A DNA stretch of 15,131 nucleotides, taken from assembly GCA_025456105.1 (NCBI GenBank), contig JALOLG010000005.1, forward strand, positions 1-15,131. The letters are read 5' to 3'. The stretch is from Ilumatobacteraceae bacterium (GTDB lineage: Bacteria > Actinomycetota > Acidimicrobiia > Acidimicrobiales > Ilumatobacteraceae). Each line of letters starts with the position of its first letter. Position 1 is the stretch's first letter. The notes beneath the pieces are model-generated. The model was not told the DNA's origin, did no database searches, and saw only the letters and a list, made by a program, of their open reading frames with translations. Both the position numbers and the translations under genes were made by a program. Of this stretch, positions 6,918 through 13,872 are shown in pieces.

Positions 6918-7378
6918 CCGACGACGAGCTGCTGCGAGCGCTCGCGGACGACGAGCGTCGCCTCCGCTTCTCCAGCTTCACGAACGACGACGCCATCGCG
7001 CTCGGCCTCGCGCTGCTCGACGCGGCGCGGCAGGAGCAGGCGCCGGTCGCGATCGACGTCCGGCGGAACGGCCAGCAGCTCTTCCACGCCGCCCTGGACG
7101 GCACGTCGGCCGACAACGACGAGTGGATCCGGCGCAAGTGCAACGTGGTGGATCGGTTCGGTCACTCCTCGTTCTACGTGGGCACGCTCTGCCGCGTGCA
7201 GGGCGGCACGATCGAGGAGGTGTTCGGGGTCGACCCGCGCGAGTACGCCGACCACGGTGGTGCGTTCCCGGTGATCGTGCACGGTGTGGGCGTGGTGGGA
7301 ACCGTCGCGGTGTCCGGGCTCCCGCAGGCCGACGACCACCGGCTGGTCGTGGAGGTGCTCGAGCGGCTGCTCACGTGA
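6914..7378 (+). CDS. UPF0303 / haem-degrading-domain-like protein
   Basis: A 154-aa cytoplasmic protein of the UPF0303 family, related to the GlcG/HbpS-like haem-degrading domain superfamily (PF03928). Family hallmarks are visible: ALLDAARQEQAPVAIDV (33-49), the Gly-Thr/Asn-Asp-Trp block GTSADNDEWIRRK (63-75), FGHSSFYVG (82-90), and YADHGGAFPV (111-120) followed by GVGVVGTVAVSGLPQADDH (124-142). The length matches the family. The biochemical role of UPF0303 proteins is not established; the superfamily link to haem or small-ligand binding is only suggestive. GGAGG lies 6 nt before the ATG, and the start overlaps the previous stop (ATGA). The stop overlaps that of the opposing MFS gene inside TCACGTGA. 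Confidence 0.93.
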   Translation: MTDDELLRALADDERRLRFSSFTNDDAIALGLALLDAARQEQAPVAIDVRRNGQQLFHAALDGTSADNDEWIRRKCNVVDRFGHSSFYVGTLCRVQGGTIEEVFGVDPREYADHGGAFPVIVHGVGVVGTVAVSGLPQADDHRLVVEVLERLLT

Positions 7379-8585
7379 GCGGGCGGCGCCGCTGCGAGGG
7401 CAGCCCGGCGGCCGACACGAGCGACCCGAGCAGCGCCACGACGCAGATCGCGAGCATGGCGCCCACCCCCTCAGCGTCGTCACCGACCACCACGGTGAGC
7501 AGCACGCTCGCCATGATGCTGCCCACGTACCTGCTCGTGGAGAGCAGCCCCGAGGCCAGCCCGATCCGACCATCGGGTGCGGCCTCGATGCCGGCGGTGA
7601 GGATGCTCGGCGTGGCGGTCCCGAGCCCGAGACCGAACAGGGCCAGCGCGCCGATCAGGATCGCGCTCGACGTGCCGTCACCCCCGATGGCGGCCACCAT
7701 GACGGCTGCGGTCGCGACGACGATGCCCGCGACCACCGGGAACCTGCGGCCACGGAGGTCGCCGAGCCGGCCACCGAGCGGGCTCATCACGATCATGCCG
7801 ATGGTGAGCGCCGAGGTGGCGAGGCCGATCGCCCCGGACCCCCACCCGCGATCGTCGAGCACGATCGGCGTGATGAGCAGCAGCGCGTACTGCGCGAGCG
7901 TCGAGAGCACCTGCGTCGAGAACGCCGCGCCGAAGGGCGCGTTCACGACCCGGGTGCGGTGGGGCGGCGGCGAGACCGGCGCCTGCTCACCCGCCTCGAG
8001 CCGAGCAGCCACGAGCACGCGGTCGGGCACCGATCGGTGGAGCACCACGAGCACGACAGCGACGATCGGAAGGTTCACCCAGAAGATCGCCGGCCAGCCG
8101 AACAGAGCGATCAGCACGCCGCCGATCACCGGACCCAGGCCGGCACCCACGCCGATGACGGAGCCCTGCAGGCCGAACGCGCTCCCCCGATCGTCAGGCG
8201 ACGTGATCGACCGGAGCATCGACTGCACGCTCGGCGTCAGGGCGGAGGCGAACAGCGCCTGCACCGTTCGCACGGCCACCAGGAACCAGAACGCCGGGGC
8301 GACTGCGGCCGCCGCCGAGCACACACCGAAGCCGATGACCGCGATGCGAGCGAGCCGACCCGCACCGAGCGCGTCGGCGACCCGCCCGGCGAACGGCTGC
8401 CCGAGGAGCATCGCCACCAGATAGACGGTGATGAGCAGACCGGCTTGGCCTGCGGTGACACCGAAGTCGTCGGCGATCGTCGGGAGCGCCACCGCGATCA
8501 TCGTCGAGTTGAGCGGTACCAGCGCCGTGGCGAGCGTGATCCCGACGATCGTGGCTCTCGACGCGACCGGCTCGCCCGCGCTCAT
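7371..8585 (-). CDS. MFS drug-efflux-type transporter
   Basis: A 404-aa integral membrane protein with about 12 hydrophobic helices, of the major facilitator superfamily. The first helix (VGITLATALVPLNSTMIAVALP) resembles the DHA2/EmrB-QacA type. Motif A appears as GRVADALGAGRLARIA (67-82). The antiporter motif C, GSVIGVGAGLGPVIGGV (141-157), is characteristic of drug/proton exporters. The length is that of a 12-helix protein rather than the 14-helix QacA type. The substrate is unknown. ATG 8585 is the only sensible start, because an in-frame TAG lies at 8643-8641 and no other ATG or GTG follows it before the first helix; there is no strong ribosome site. It converges on the UPF0303 gene with an 8-bp overlap. 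A TetR gene nearby could control it, but no operator is identified. Confidence 0.94.
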   Translation of the reverse strand: MSAGEPVASRATIVGITLATALVPLNSTMIAVALPTIADDFGVTAGQAGLLITVYLVAMLLGQPFAGRVADALGAGRLARIAVIGFGVCSAAAAVAPAFWFLVAVRTVQALFASALTPSVQSMLRSITSPDDRGSAFGLQGSVIGVGAGLGPVIGGVLIALFGWPAIFWVNLPIVAVVLVVLHRSVPDRVLVAARLEAGEQAPVSPPPHRTRVVNAPFGAAFSTQVLSTLAQYALLLITPIVLDDRGWGSGAIGLATSALTIGMIVMSPLGGRLGDLRGRRFPVVAGIVVATAAVMVAAIGGDGTSSAILIGALALFGLGLGTATPSILTAGIEAAPDGRIGLASGLLSTSRYVGSIMASVLLTVVVGDDAEGVGAMLAICVVALLGSLVSAAGLPSQRRRPLT

Positions 8586-8758
8586 CGAACGGCGCCCGCG
8601 ACGACCAGTGCGGCGGCCGAGCAGTCCATCGGCCGGACACTAGAGACCCCGGAACCGAGTGGGGACCTCCTCCCCTAGCCAGCCGGTCGCGTTCGGCGCA
8701 CGGTGAAGGTGACAGAGAGGTACCGCGTCAGCACGGTGGGCCCTGTGGGGGCGCTCTC

Positions 8759-8776
8759 TGCACGGCACATCGTGCA
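8759..8776 (+). promoter_or_regulatory. Small hairpin in the 5' leader of the secreted-protein gene
   Basis: TGCACG (8759-8764) and CGTGCA (8771-8776) form a 6-bp stem with a 6-nt loop. It lies directly before the strong GGAGGGAGG ribosome site (8778-8786). The stem leaves the ribosome site free, so it could stabilise the mRNA 5' end or be a dyad for a DNA-binding protein. It is short enough to be chance. The rest of the 205-bp gap between the divergent MFS and secreted-protein genes shows no clear promoter that I can defend. Confidence 0.3.
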
Positions 8777-8790
8777 GGAGGGAGGTTCCC

Positions 8791-10986
8791 ATGAGACGCA
8801 TGCTCACTGCACTGACGAGCATCGCGCTCGTCACATGGGTCGCGCCGGCCATGGCGTCGGCCCAGGAGGCACTTCCGTTCCGGGGCGACTTCGTCGTCGA
8901 CCCCCAGGCGGAGGTGATCAGCTCCAGCCGCTGGGGACCCCCGGGTGACAACCAGCACTACCCCGTCGATCGCGACGTGCTCGTGAGCATCGACCGCGAC
9001 GCCGACGGCACTGCTGACGCCGCCTACGGCACCCACAGCGACGCCACGGGCAACTGGACACTCGAGCTGAGCGGGCTCGAGGACCTGCAGCCCGGCCAGG
9101 TGATCCGCACCGACACCGCGGTCGACGACCTGGGTGTCGAGGACACCGCCGACGGGTACCACGTCGTGTACGCGCTGACCATCGACGGTTGGGACGTGGA
9201 CAGCGACACGATCTGGGGGTCGTCCGACCGTCAGAGCGGGCTCCAGGTGTGCGTCGGCAAGGACCAGATGCACTACTGCATGAACCAGTGGTTCCCCGAG
9301 GGTGACACCGATCCGTGGGAGGGCGACCTCGGCTGGATGTACCAGTACCCGGACGGCTACATCGTCCCCGGCGCCTCCATCGGCGCCGTGCAGCTCGGCG
9401 ACGCCGCATCGGGCGACAACGGGATGACGTCGATCAACGCGTCGATCCCGTCCGACCTCCATCCCGAGGTCTGGATGTGGCCGACCGCCGGCCTGTGGGA
9501 CGGCATCAACGTCGGCGTGAGCGTGAACGGCTTCGAACCCGGAGCCAACGTGTGGATCACGATCAACTCCCGCACCGACCCGACGGGGACGTGGCAGCAG
9601 CTCGCCGACATCAACGTGAGCGAGCAGGGCGGCTGGGGGCTCCAGGTCCAGGTGCCCCGGTACATCAACGGCCAGTTCGACTGCGCCCCCGATCGATGCA
9701 TGCTCGTGGCCGCGCAGATGGACGACCCGTTCAACGTCAACGCCGTCGTCGATCTCACCTTCGCCCGGCTCGACCTGTTCAGGTGGACCCCCACCGACCC
9801 GGCCGAGCCGTGGGCGTCGGGCACACCGGGCGACCCGATCACCGGGCCGGCCGACATCGTCGAGCACGGTGACTTCATCTGGGTGGAGGGCAGCGGGTTC
9901 ACCCCGAACCAGCAGTACCAGCTGAACCAGTGCCGCTTCATGTTCGAGCCGCAGTGCCGCAACACGTGGTTCGCCATGCCGTGGGCCTACACCGACGAGA
10001 GCGGCTCGTTCGGCACAGTGCTCGAGGTCGGCAAGGTGATGTACGGGCCGTGGGGCAGCACCCCGACCTGGTACGTCAACCCGACCTGGGACCTCCGTGA
10101 CGGCGACACCGTCATGGTGAACGCCACCGGGTTGCCCGGTGCGTACTGGGAGGACTGGCCGCTGAGCTACGTCGGTGCGATCCCGACCGGCGGCTGGGAC
10201 GGTCAGGTCCACATCCGTTCGACGGAGCTGCAGTTCAGCCCCGACCCGGTTCGGGTGGAGGTGTCCGTCTCCCAGGCCCTCGAGCAGCAGCTCGAGGCCA
10301 TCGTCCACGTCGCACCGCTCCCGCAGACGACTCGCATCGTCGACTGGGACCGGGAGACCGGTGATCTCGAGTACGGCTACACCAGCTTGAACCGCTGGGT
10401 GCAGCCGCCCGAGGGCGAGGTCTGGGATCCCCCGCCGCCCGAGAACGGCTCGTACGACTGCGCCGACGTGCTGCCGTACGACACGGCCACCTCGGGTGCC
10501 CAGGAGGCCGTCCACTGCTCGATGTACTTCCGGGTGACGGAGACCGTCGTGGACACCGGCAGGACGGTCGAGGCGTTCTCGGAGTGGACACCCATCCACT
10601 TCGCACGCTTCGACCTGACCGCCACCACCACGTCGGCGACGCTCACGTCGAAGCCCGCAGGGGTGACCCTGCGTGGCCAGGTGACCTGCACCGGCTTCGT
10701 GCCGGAGCAGTACCTCGTCAACATCGAGGGTGTGCTGACCCAGACGACCGGCGGCAAGCGGCCGTCGACCGTCAGCGTGCCGTTCGTGGCGACCGCCACC
10801 TGCAGCGGAACGATGTCGAACCCGGGCACCGCCATCTGGACGGTGTTCGTGCCGGGCACGTTCAAGGCAGGGACGGCGACCGTGACGCTCGATGTCCGGT
10901 CGCCGGGCTTCACCCGCAACGACGACCCGTACCACGTGGTCCAGACGGTGACGATCGTCGCCCCGCCGAAGGGCGGCAAGCGCTGA
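8791..10986 (+). CDS. Large secreted protein with neocarzinostatin-like Ig-fold modules
   Basis: A 731-aa exported protein. A Sec signal peptide ends at ASA-Q (cleavage after residue 24). The mature chain is beta-rich, acidic and unusually rich in Trp, Tyr and Asn. It has ten cysteines that fall into five pairs by spacing: 154/163, 298/303, 381/389, 557/576 and 633/671. Three segments look like the neocarzinostatin/macromomycin apoprotein fold: GLWDGINVGVSVNGFEP (from about 234) with the later DCAPDRC (297-303), DIVEHGDFIWVEGSGFTP (from about 355) with NQCRFMFEPQC (379-389), and DLRDGDTVMVNATGLPG (from about 434). Known apoproteins show DGTVVKVAGAGL, GQCAWVDTGVLAC and DCTTAAC at corresponding places; this comparison is from memory. 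A last module (about 610-726) has CTGF and ends in the basic tail GGKR. There is no anchor, so it is released. No enediyne synthesis genes are nearby, so ligand binding or a structural surface role is open. The ATG has GGAGGGAGG just upstream. Confidence 0.88.
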   Translation: MRRMLTALTSIALVTWVAPAMASAQEALPFRGDFVVDPQAEVISSSRWGPPGDNQHYPVDRDVLVSIDRDADGTADAAYGTHSDATGNWTLELSGLEDLQPGQVIRTDTAVDDLGVEDTADGYHVVYALTIDGWDVDSDTIWGSSDRQSGLQVCVGKDQMHYCMNQWFPEGDTDPWEGDLGWMYQYPDGYIVPGASIGAVQLGDAASGDNGMTSINASIPSDLHPEVWMWPTAGLWDGINVGVSVNGFEPGANVWITINSRTDPTGTWQQLADINVSEQGGWGLQVQVPRYINGQFDCAPDRCMLVAAQMDDPFNVNAVVDLTFARLDLFRWTPTDPAEPWASGTPGDPITGPADIVEHGDFIWVEGSGFTPNQQYQLNQCRFMFEPQCRNTWFAMPWAYTDESGSFGTVLEVGKVMYGPWGSTPTWYVNPTWDLRDGDTVMVNATGLPGAYWEDWPLSYVGAIPTGGWDGQVHIRSTELQFSPDPVRVEVSVSQALEQQLEAIVHVAPLPQTTRIVDWDRETGDLEYGYTSLNRWVQPPEGEVWDPPPPENGSYDCADVLPYDTATSGAQEAVHCSMYFRVTETVVDTGRTVEAFSEWTPIHFARFDLTATTTSATLTSKPAGVTLRGQVTCTGFVPEQYLVNIEGVLTQTTGGKRPSTVSVPFVATATCSGTMSNPGTAIWTVFVPGTFKAGTATVTLDVRSPGFTRNDDPYHVVQTVTIVAPPKGGKR

Positions 10987-11008
10987 TCTGATCGCTGGCC
11001 GAGCCACG

Positions 11009-11045
11009 GCACGTGCCGCCCGGGTCGGACCCGGGCGGCACGTGC
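11009..11045. terminator. Perfect 17-bp hairpin between convergent genes
   Basis: GCACGTGCCGCCCGGGT (11009-11025) and its exact reverse complement (11029-11045) enclose a 3-nt loop (CGG). The stem begins 22 bp after the stop of the secreted-protein gene and ends 2 bp before the stop of the opposing GAF gene, so it can serve both directions. There is no run of T on either side. The very stable stem would have to stop polymerase without the usual U-tract, as is common in high-GC actinobacteria, or protect both mRNA 3' ends. Confidence 0.75.
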
Positions 11046-11047
11046 GT

Positions 11048-12415
11048 TCAGTCGTGCAGCTCGAGGCGCAGCGAGGCCGGGCCGTGCAGCTGGTGGCGGC
11101 CCCGCCCGCAGCGCGTGAGGCGGATCGGCGCCGCTCGCTCGTCGAGGCGGCGCTTCAACATGAGCAGCCGCGTGTCGAGGTTGTCCCGGTAGCCGGGCAG
11201 CTCGAGCGAACGGTCGAGCCGCAGCTCCTTGTTCGTGAACTCGGTCTGCCCCGTCTGCACGTGGCGGTTCACGATCGACCACAGGATCCTGCCGGCCACA
11301 CCCCGGATCAGGTAGTCGCCGTCGAGGAAGACGCTGCCGTCCTGCGGGAAGAAGCGCACGTGGCACTCGCCCTCACCCGTGGCCGCCGCGGTCGCGGGTG
11401 AGGGCCCGACGGCGGGTGCGTCCGTGGTCTCGTCGCTCGCGGACTGCCGGTCGAGGTCGACCATCTGCGCGATCAGCGTCGCCACCACCGTCAGCACCGC
11501 CTCGTCGTCGTCGTCGAACGCGACCGGGATCGGGCTCTCCACCACCACGACGCCGACGAGCTCGCCTCGCACCATCGCGGGCACTGCGACCCGGCTCCGG
11601 GCGTCCTCCAACGACGGCACGGGCACGTCGAGGCCCGGCCCGACGGTGCCGACCTCCTCGAACGAGCGCCGCACCGTGCGCGAGTATTTCTGCATCTGGC
11701 GCAGGCTGCCCTCTCGCACTGCGACGCACCGCTGCGCAGCGGCTCCCGGGATCCCCTCCCCCACCGCGACCTCCGAGCCGAGGCCCTTCACGGGGAAGCC
11801 GTGGCTCGCCACCGTGAAGAGCCGCGTGCCGGTCTCGTCGAGCAGCATCACCGCCGAGTGGCGATAGCCGAGCAGCTCGTCCATGCCCTCCAGCGCGACG
11901 TCGAGCAGCAGCTCGAGGTCGGAGCAGCGGCCGAGGCGCGCAGCCAGCTCGGCCGACGCGGCGAGCAGCGATGCGTGCTGCCGCGACGAGGCATCGCTCG
12001 GGCTCGGGTCGTGGTCCTGCACGATCTCGATCGACTCGACGCGGCAGATGTCGGCCGAGCGGAGGCGGAACACGTCCTGCATGCCGGCCATCGCGGCCAC
12101 CCGGTCGACCTCGTCGCGCAGGCGCTCGAACACCGGACCGCGCCGGTCGGTCCGCTCGTAGCGCAGGGTCAGGCAGTACTCGCTGTACGTGAGCGGGTCG
12201 AGCAGCAGGAGCGTGGCGAACGGGTTCTCGACGAGGTTCCGCGACGTCTTGGACATGAACTGGTTCGACAGCGCCACTCGCTCGTCGTCGACGGGGTGGA
12301 CGGCGGACAGGTAGGTGATGTTCGGCACACCGGCGGCGCTGGCCGTGGCGATCACCGCCGGGACCCGCCCGTCGAAGCAGCGCCGGAGGTCGCGCATCGA
12401 GATCACCTGGCTCAT
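11048..12415 (-). CDS. PNPOx-like barrel + GAF + winged-helix regulator
   Basis: A 455-aa multidomain protein. Residues about 10-131 resemble the pyridoxamine-5'-phosphate-oxidase-like split barrel (GRVPAVIATASAAGVPNITYL, VALSNQF, NPFATLLLLDP), which binds FMN or a related cofactor in many relatives. Residues about 155-320 form a GAF sensor domain (LLLDVALEGMDELLGYRHSAVMLLDE, VAVGEGIPGAAAQRC, VRGELVGVVVVESP). After an Ala/Pro/Thr-rich linker, residues about 351-445 look like an OmpR-type winged helix (FTNKELRLDRSLELPGYRDNLDTRLLMLKRRL, then RCGRGRHQL). The likely role is a one-component sensor-regulator that reports a redox or small-molecule state; the signal and target genes are not visible. 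The start overlaps the stop of the upstream PNPOx gene as ATGA. An upstream extension in frame to 13030 is rejected, since it would read through the coupled gene. The domain order is clear; DNA binding by the last domain is likely but not proven. Confidence 0.88.
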   Translation of the reverse strand: MSQVISMRDLRRCFDGRVPAVIATASAAGVPNITYLSAVHPVDDERVALSNQFMSKTSRNLVENPFATLLLLDPLTYSEYCLTLRYERTDRRGPVFERLRDEVDRVAAMAGMQDVFRLRSADICRVESIEIVQDHDPSPSDASSRQHASLLAASAELAARLGRCSDLELLLDVALEGMDELLGYRHSAVMLLDETGTRLFTVASHGFPVKGLGSEVAVGEGIPGAAAQRCVAVREGSLRQMQKYSRTVRRSFEEVGTVGPGLDVPVPSLEDARSRVAVPAMVRGELVGVVVVESPIPVAFDDDDEAVLTVVATLIAQMVDLDRQSASDETTDAPAVGPSPATAAATGEGECHVRFFPQDGSVFLDGDYLIRGVAGRILWSIVNRHVQTGQTEFTNKELRLDRSLELPGYRDNLDTRLLMLKRRLDERAAPIRLTRCGRGRHQLHGPASLRLELHD

Positions 12416-12882
12416 GCGCGATCCTCCAGGCGCCGACCTGCAGCGGGGCCCGGTGTCTGATCGAAGGTGTCGTCGATCTCGATCACGCATGCGACGACCG
12501 GACGATCGGCCCAGCGCTCGAGGATCTCGATGGGCTCGCCATCGGTCTCGTGGATGTCGCGGGTGAAGTCGTCGGCGTACTGACGGTGCTTCGCGAGATC
12601 GGCCGGGGTGGGGGGCTCGACCGACATCACGCGGCCCTTGAGCTGCAGCGAACGCAGCGTCGGCACGTCGGCCGTGCACACCGCCACCAGGGCGCCCCGG
12701 TCGAGGTTCTCGACGGTCCGGGTGTCCTCGGCGTCGACGAGCAGCCGCACGCGAACCGGTTCGTCGGCGAGCACCGTCAGGCCGTGGCCGCGGCCGGCGT
12801 GGGGGCGACCCGAAGCGTCCACCGTCCCCACCAGGAGCGCGCACCCACCGTGCAGGAACTCGATGGTCGCTGGGTCGAGCAT
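12412..12882 (-). CDS. Small PNPOx-type flavin-binding-fold protein
   Basis: A 156-aa split-barrel protein of the pyridoxamine-5'-phosphate-oxidase-like superfamily. The N-terminal strand pair (CALLVGTVDASGRPHAG, 14-30) and the later VRVRLLVDAEDTRTVENL (43-60) match the usual barrel arrangement of small FMN- or F420-binding proteins. The C-terminal part contains Trp124 and a strand (VVACVIEID). No catalytic residue assignment is safe, and relatives range from oxidases to cofactor sensors. The ribosome site is a strong GGAGAGGAGGG just before ATG 12882. It is the first gene of a coupled pair with the PNPOx-GAF-winged-helix protein and diverges from the hemerythrin-like gene across 185 bp. Confidence 0.88.
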   Translation of the reverse strand: MLDPATIEFLHGGCALLVGTVDASGRPHAGRGHGLTVLADEPVRVRLLVDAEDTRTVENLDRGALVAVCTADVPTLRSLQLKGRVMSVEPPTPADLAKHRQYADDFTRDIHETDGEPIEILERWADRPVVACVIEIDDTFDQTPGPAAGRRLEDRA

Positions 12883-12931
12883 GCGTCCCTCCTCTCCTCT
12901 CGAACAGGGCGGCCCCGGGAAGTGAAGACGT

Positions 12932-12966
12932 TCGTAGCAGTCGCGAGGGGACTCGTAGCAACCGCG
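12932..12966. promoter_or_regulatory. Paired direct repeats in the divergent control region
   Basis: TCGTAGCAGTCGCG (12932-12945) and TCGTAGCAACCGCG (12953-12966) agree at 12 of 14 positions and start 21 bp apart, about two helical turns. They lie 50-84 bp upstream of the PNPOx start and about 100-136 bp upstream of the hemerythrin-like start. Two same-face half-sites between divergent genes are a plausible operator for one regulator dimer pair; the adjacent winged-helix protein is the obvious candidate. On the minus strand TTGCTA occurs in the second copy and could be read as a weak -35. This is inference. Confidence 0.4.
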
Positions 12967-13018
12967 TACGGGGTTCTTCGGCGCGGACGGGCAGCGGGAC
13001 TGCGCACGATGCCGTCAC

Positions 13019-13047
13019 GCCGATCGGCACCGGACCGTGGGCCGATC
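13019..13047. promoter_or_regulatory. Dyad upstream of the hemerythrin-like gene
   Basis: The 10-bp palindrome GCCGATCGGC (13019-13028) is followed by another GCCGATC at 13041-13047, 22 bp after the first. GATCGGC (13022-13028) can also pair with GCCGATC (13041-13047) as a 7-bp stem with a 12-nt loop. The structure ends 3 bp before the GAGGGAGGGAG ribosome site of the hemerythrin-like gene, so it may act as an operator or as a leader hairpin. In such GC-rich DNA it could also be chance. Confidence 0.3.
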
Positions 13048-13067
13048 ACGAGGGAGGGAGACCCCAC

Positions 13068-13793
13068 ATGACCATCACCGACGTCACCAGCACCGTCGCC
13101 ACGACGATCGATCGCCCCCGCTACCGGCCGGTCTCGTTCGACCTGTACCGCGACATCCACAAGGCCATCCGGGTCGAGATGTTCGAGGTCGTGGCGAACG
13201 CCGGCCGGATCGATCCGGGTGACCGCGCCGCCTGTGACGACCTCGCCGACCAGGTCGACGCGCTCGTCACGTTCCTGCACCAGCACGCGGAGCACGAGGA
13301 CGGCACCCTGCAGGCACCGCTCGAGCAGGTCGCACCCCACCTCGCCGGCCAGGTGGCCACCGAGCACACGGCCATCGAGGCCCGCTTGGACCACGTCGTC
13401 GCCCTGGCCCAGCTGCTGCGTCGCGCCCCGGAGCGCGACCGCCGGGCCGTGGCGCACGAGCTGTACCTCGACCTGGCGGCCTTCACCGGTGACTACCTGG
13501 CCCACCAGGACCTGGAGGAGCGGGTGATCGGCCAGGCGCTCGACGCGGCGCTGGGCACCGAGGGCCTGCTCGCCCTGAACGGGGCGATCCTCGCGAGCAT
13601 CCCGCCGCACGAGCTGTCGGCCTCGCTCGCGCTGATGTTCCCGGCGATGAACGTCGACGACCGGGTCGACCTGCTCGGTGGCATGCGAGCGACCGCTCCG
13701 GCCGAGGTGTTCGACGCGAACTGGAGCCTTGCTCGGTCGGTGCTCACCGCCCGCGAGGTCGACGAGCTCTCGGCGCGCCTCGGCCTGGCCTGA
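13068..13793 (+). CDS. Hemerythrin-like HHE-domain protein
   Basis: A 241-aa protein whose first 155 residues fit the hemerythrin HHE cation-binding fold. Candidate ligands are His31 (DIHKAIR), His73 with Glu77 (HAEHE), His100 with Glu104 (EHTAIE) and His146 with Glu150 (HQDLE). Three of these are HxxxE pairs, as expected for a di-iron helical bundle. The region after about residue 155 (LDAALGTEGL to the end) is a helical extension, with SLALMFPAMNVDDRVDLL, that often follows HHE domains in actinobacterial proteins. Such proteins bind O2, NO or peroxide or act in iron homeostasis; which applies here is unknown. GAGGGAGGGAG precedes the ATG by 7 nt. It diverges from the PNPOx pair, so a shared response is likely. 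It converges with the DM13 gene. Confidence 0.9.
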   Translation: MTITDVTSTVATTIDRPRYRPVSFDLYRDIHKAIRVEMFEVVANAGRIDPGDRAACDDLADQVDALVTFLHQHAEHEDGTLQAPLEQVAPHLAGQVATEHTAIEARLDHVVALAQLLRRAPERDRRAVAHELYLDLAAFTGDYLAHQDLEERVIGQALDAALGTEGLLALNGAILASIPPHELSASLALMFPAMNVDDRVDLLGGMRATAPAEVFDANWSLARSVLTAREVDELSARLGLA

Positions 13794-13817
13794 ACCCGTC
13801 GTGGCGGACCGGCGTTC

Positions 13818-13841
13818 GGCGGCTCAGGTGGCACAGCCGCC
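13818..13841. terminator. Candidate hairpin between convergent genes
   Basis: GGCGGCT (13818-13824) and AGCCGCC (13835-13841) form a perfect 7-bp stem with a 10-nt loop in the 79-bp gap between the convergent hemerythrin-like and DM13 genes. No T-run follows on either strand, and the stem is modest, so a terminator role is plausible but not assured. Confidence 0.4.
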
Positions 13842-13872
13842 TGCAGCTCGTCGAGGGTCGATCGTCACGGTG

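Noticed and set aside
6907..8424. 505-codon plus-strand frame crossing UPF0303 and the MFS gene
   Set aside because: It is low-complexity (Arg, Ser, Thr, Pro), crosses the end of a well-supported gene, and runs opposite the MFS transporter with its clear motifs.
8661..8675. Inverted repeat GGGGA-CCTCC-TCCCC upstream of the MFS gene
   Set aside because: It is only a 5-bp stem in GC-rich DNA, so chance is likely; no partner site is seen.
8728..11007. 759-codon open frame on the minus strand, longer than the secreted-protein gene it covers
   Set aside because: It is rich in Val, Arg and His with no signal peptide or family motif. The plus frame has a strong ribosome site, a signal peptide and paired cysteines. 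Long antisense frames are expected at this GC content.
12416..13030. N-terminal extension of the GAF protein frame
   Set aside because: It would read across the whole PNPOx gene in another frame and is Arg/Pro-rich; the ATGA overlap and the barrel N-terminus fix the start at 12415.
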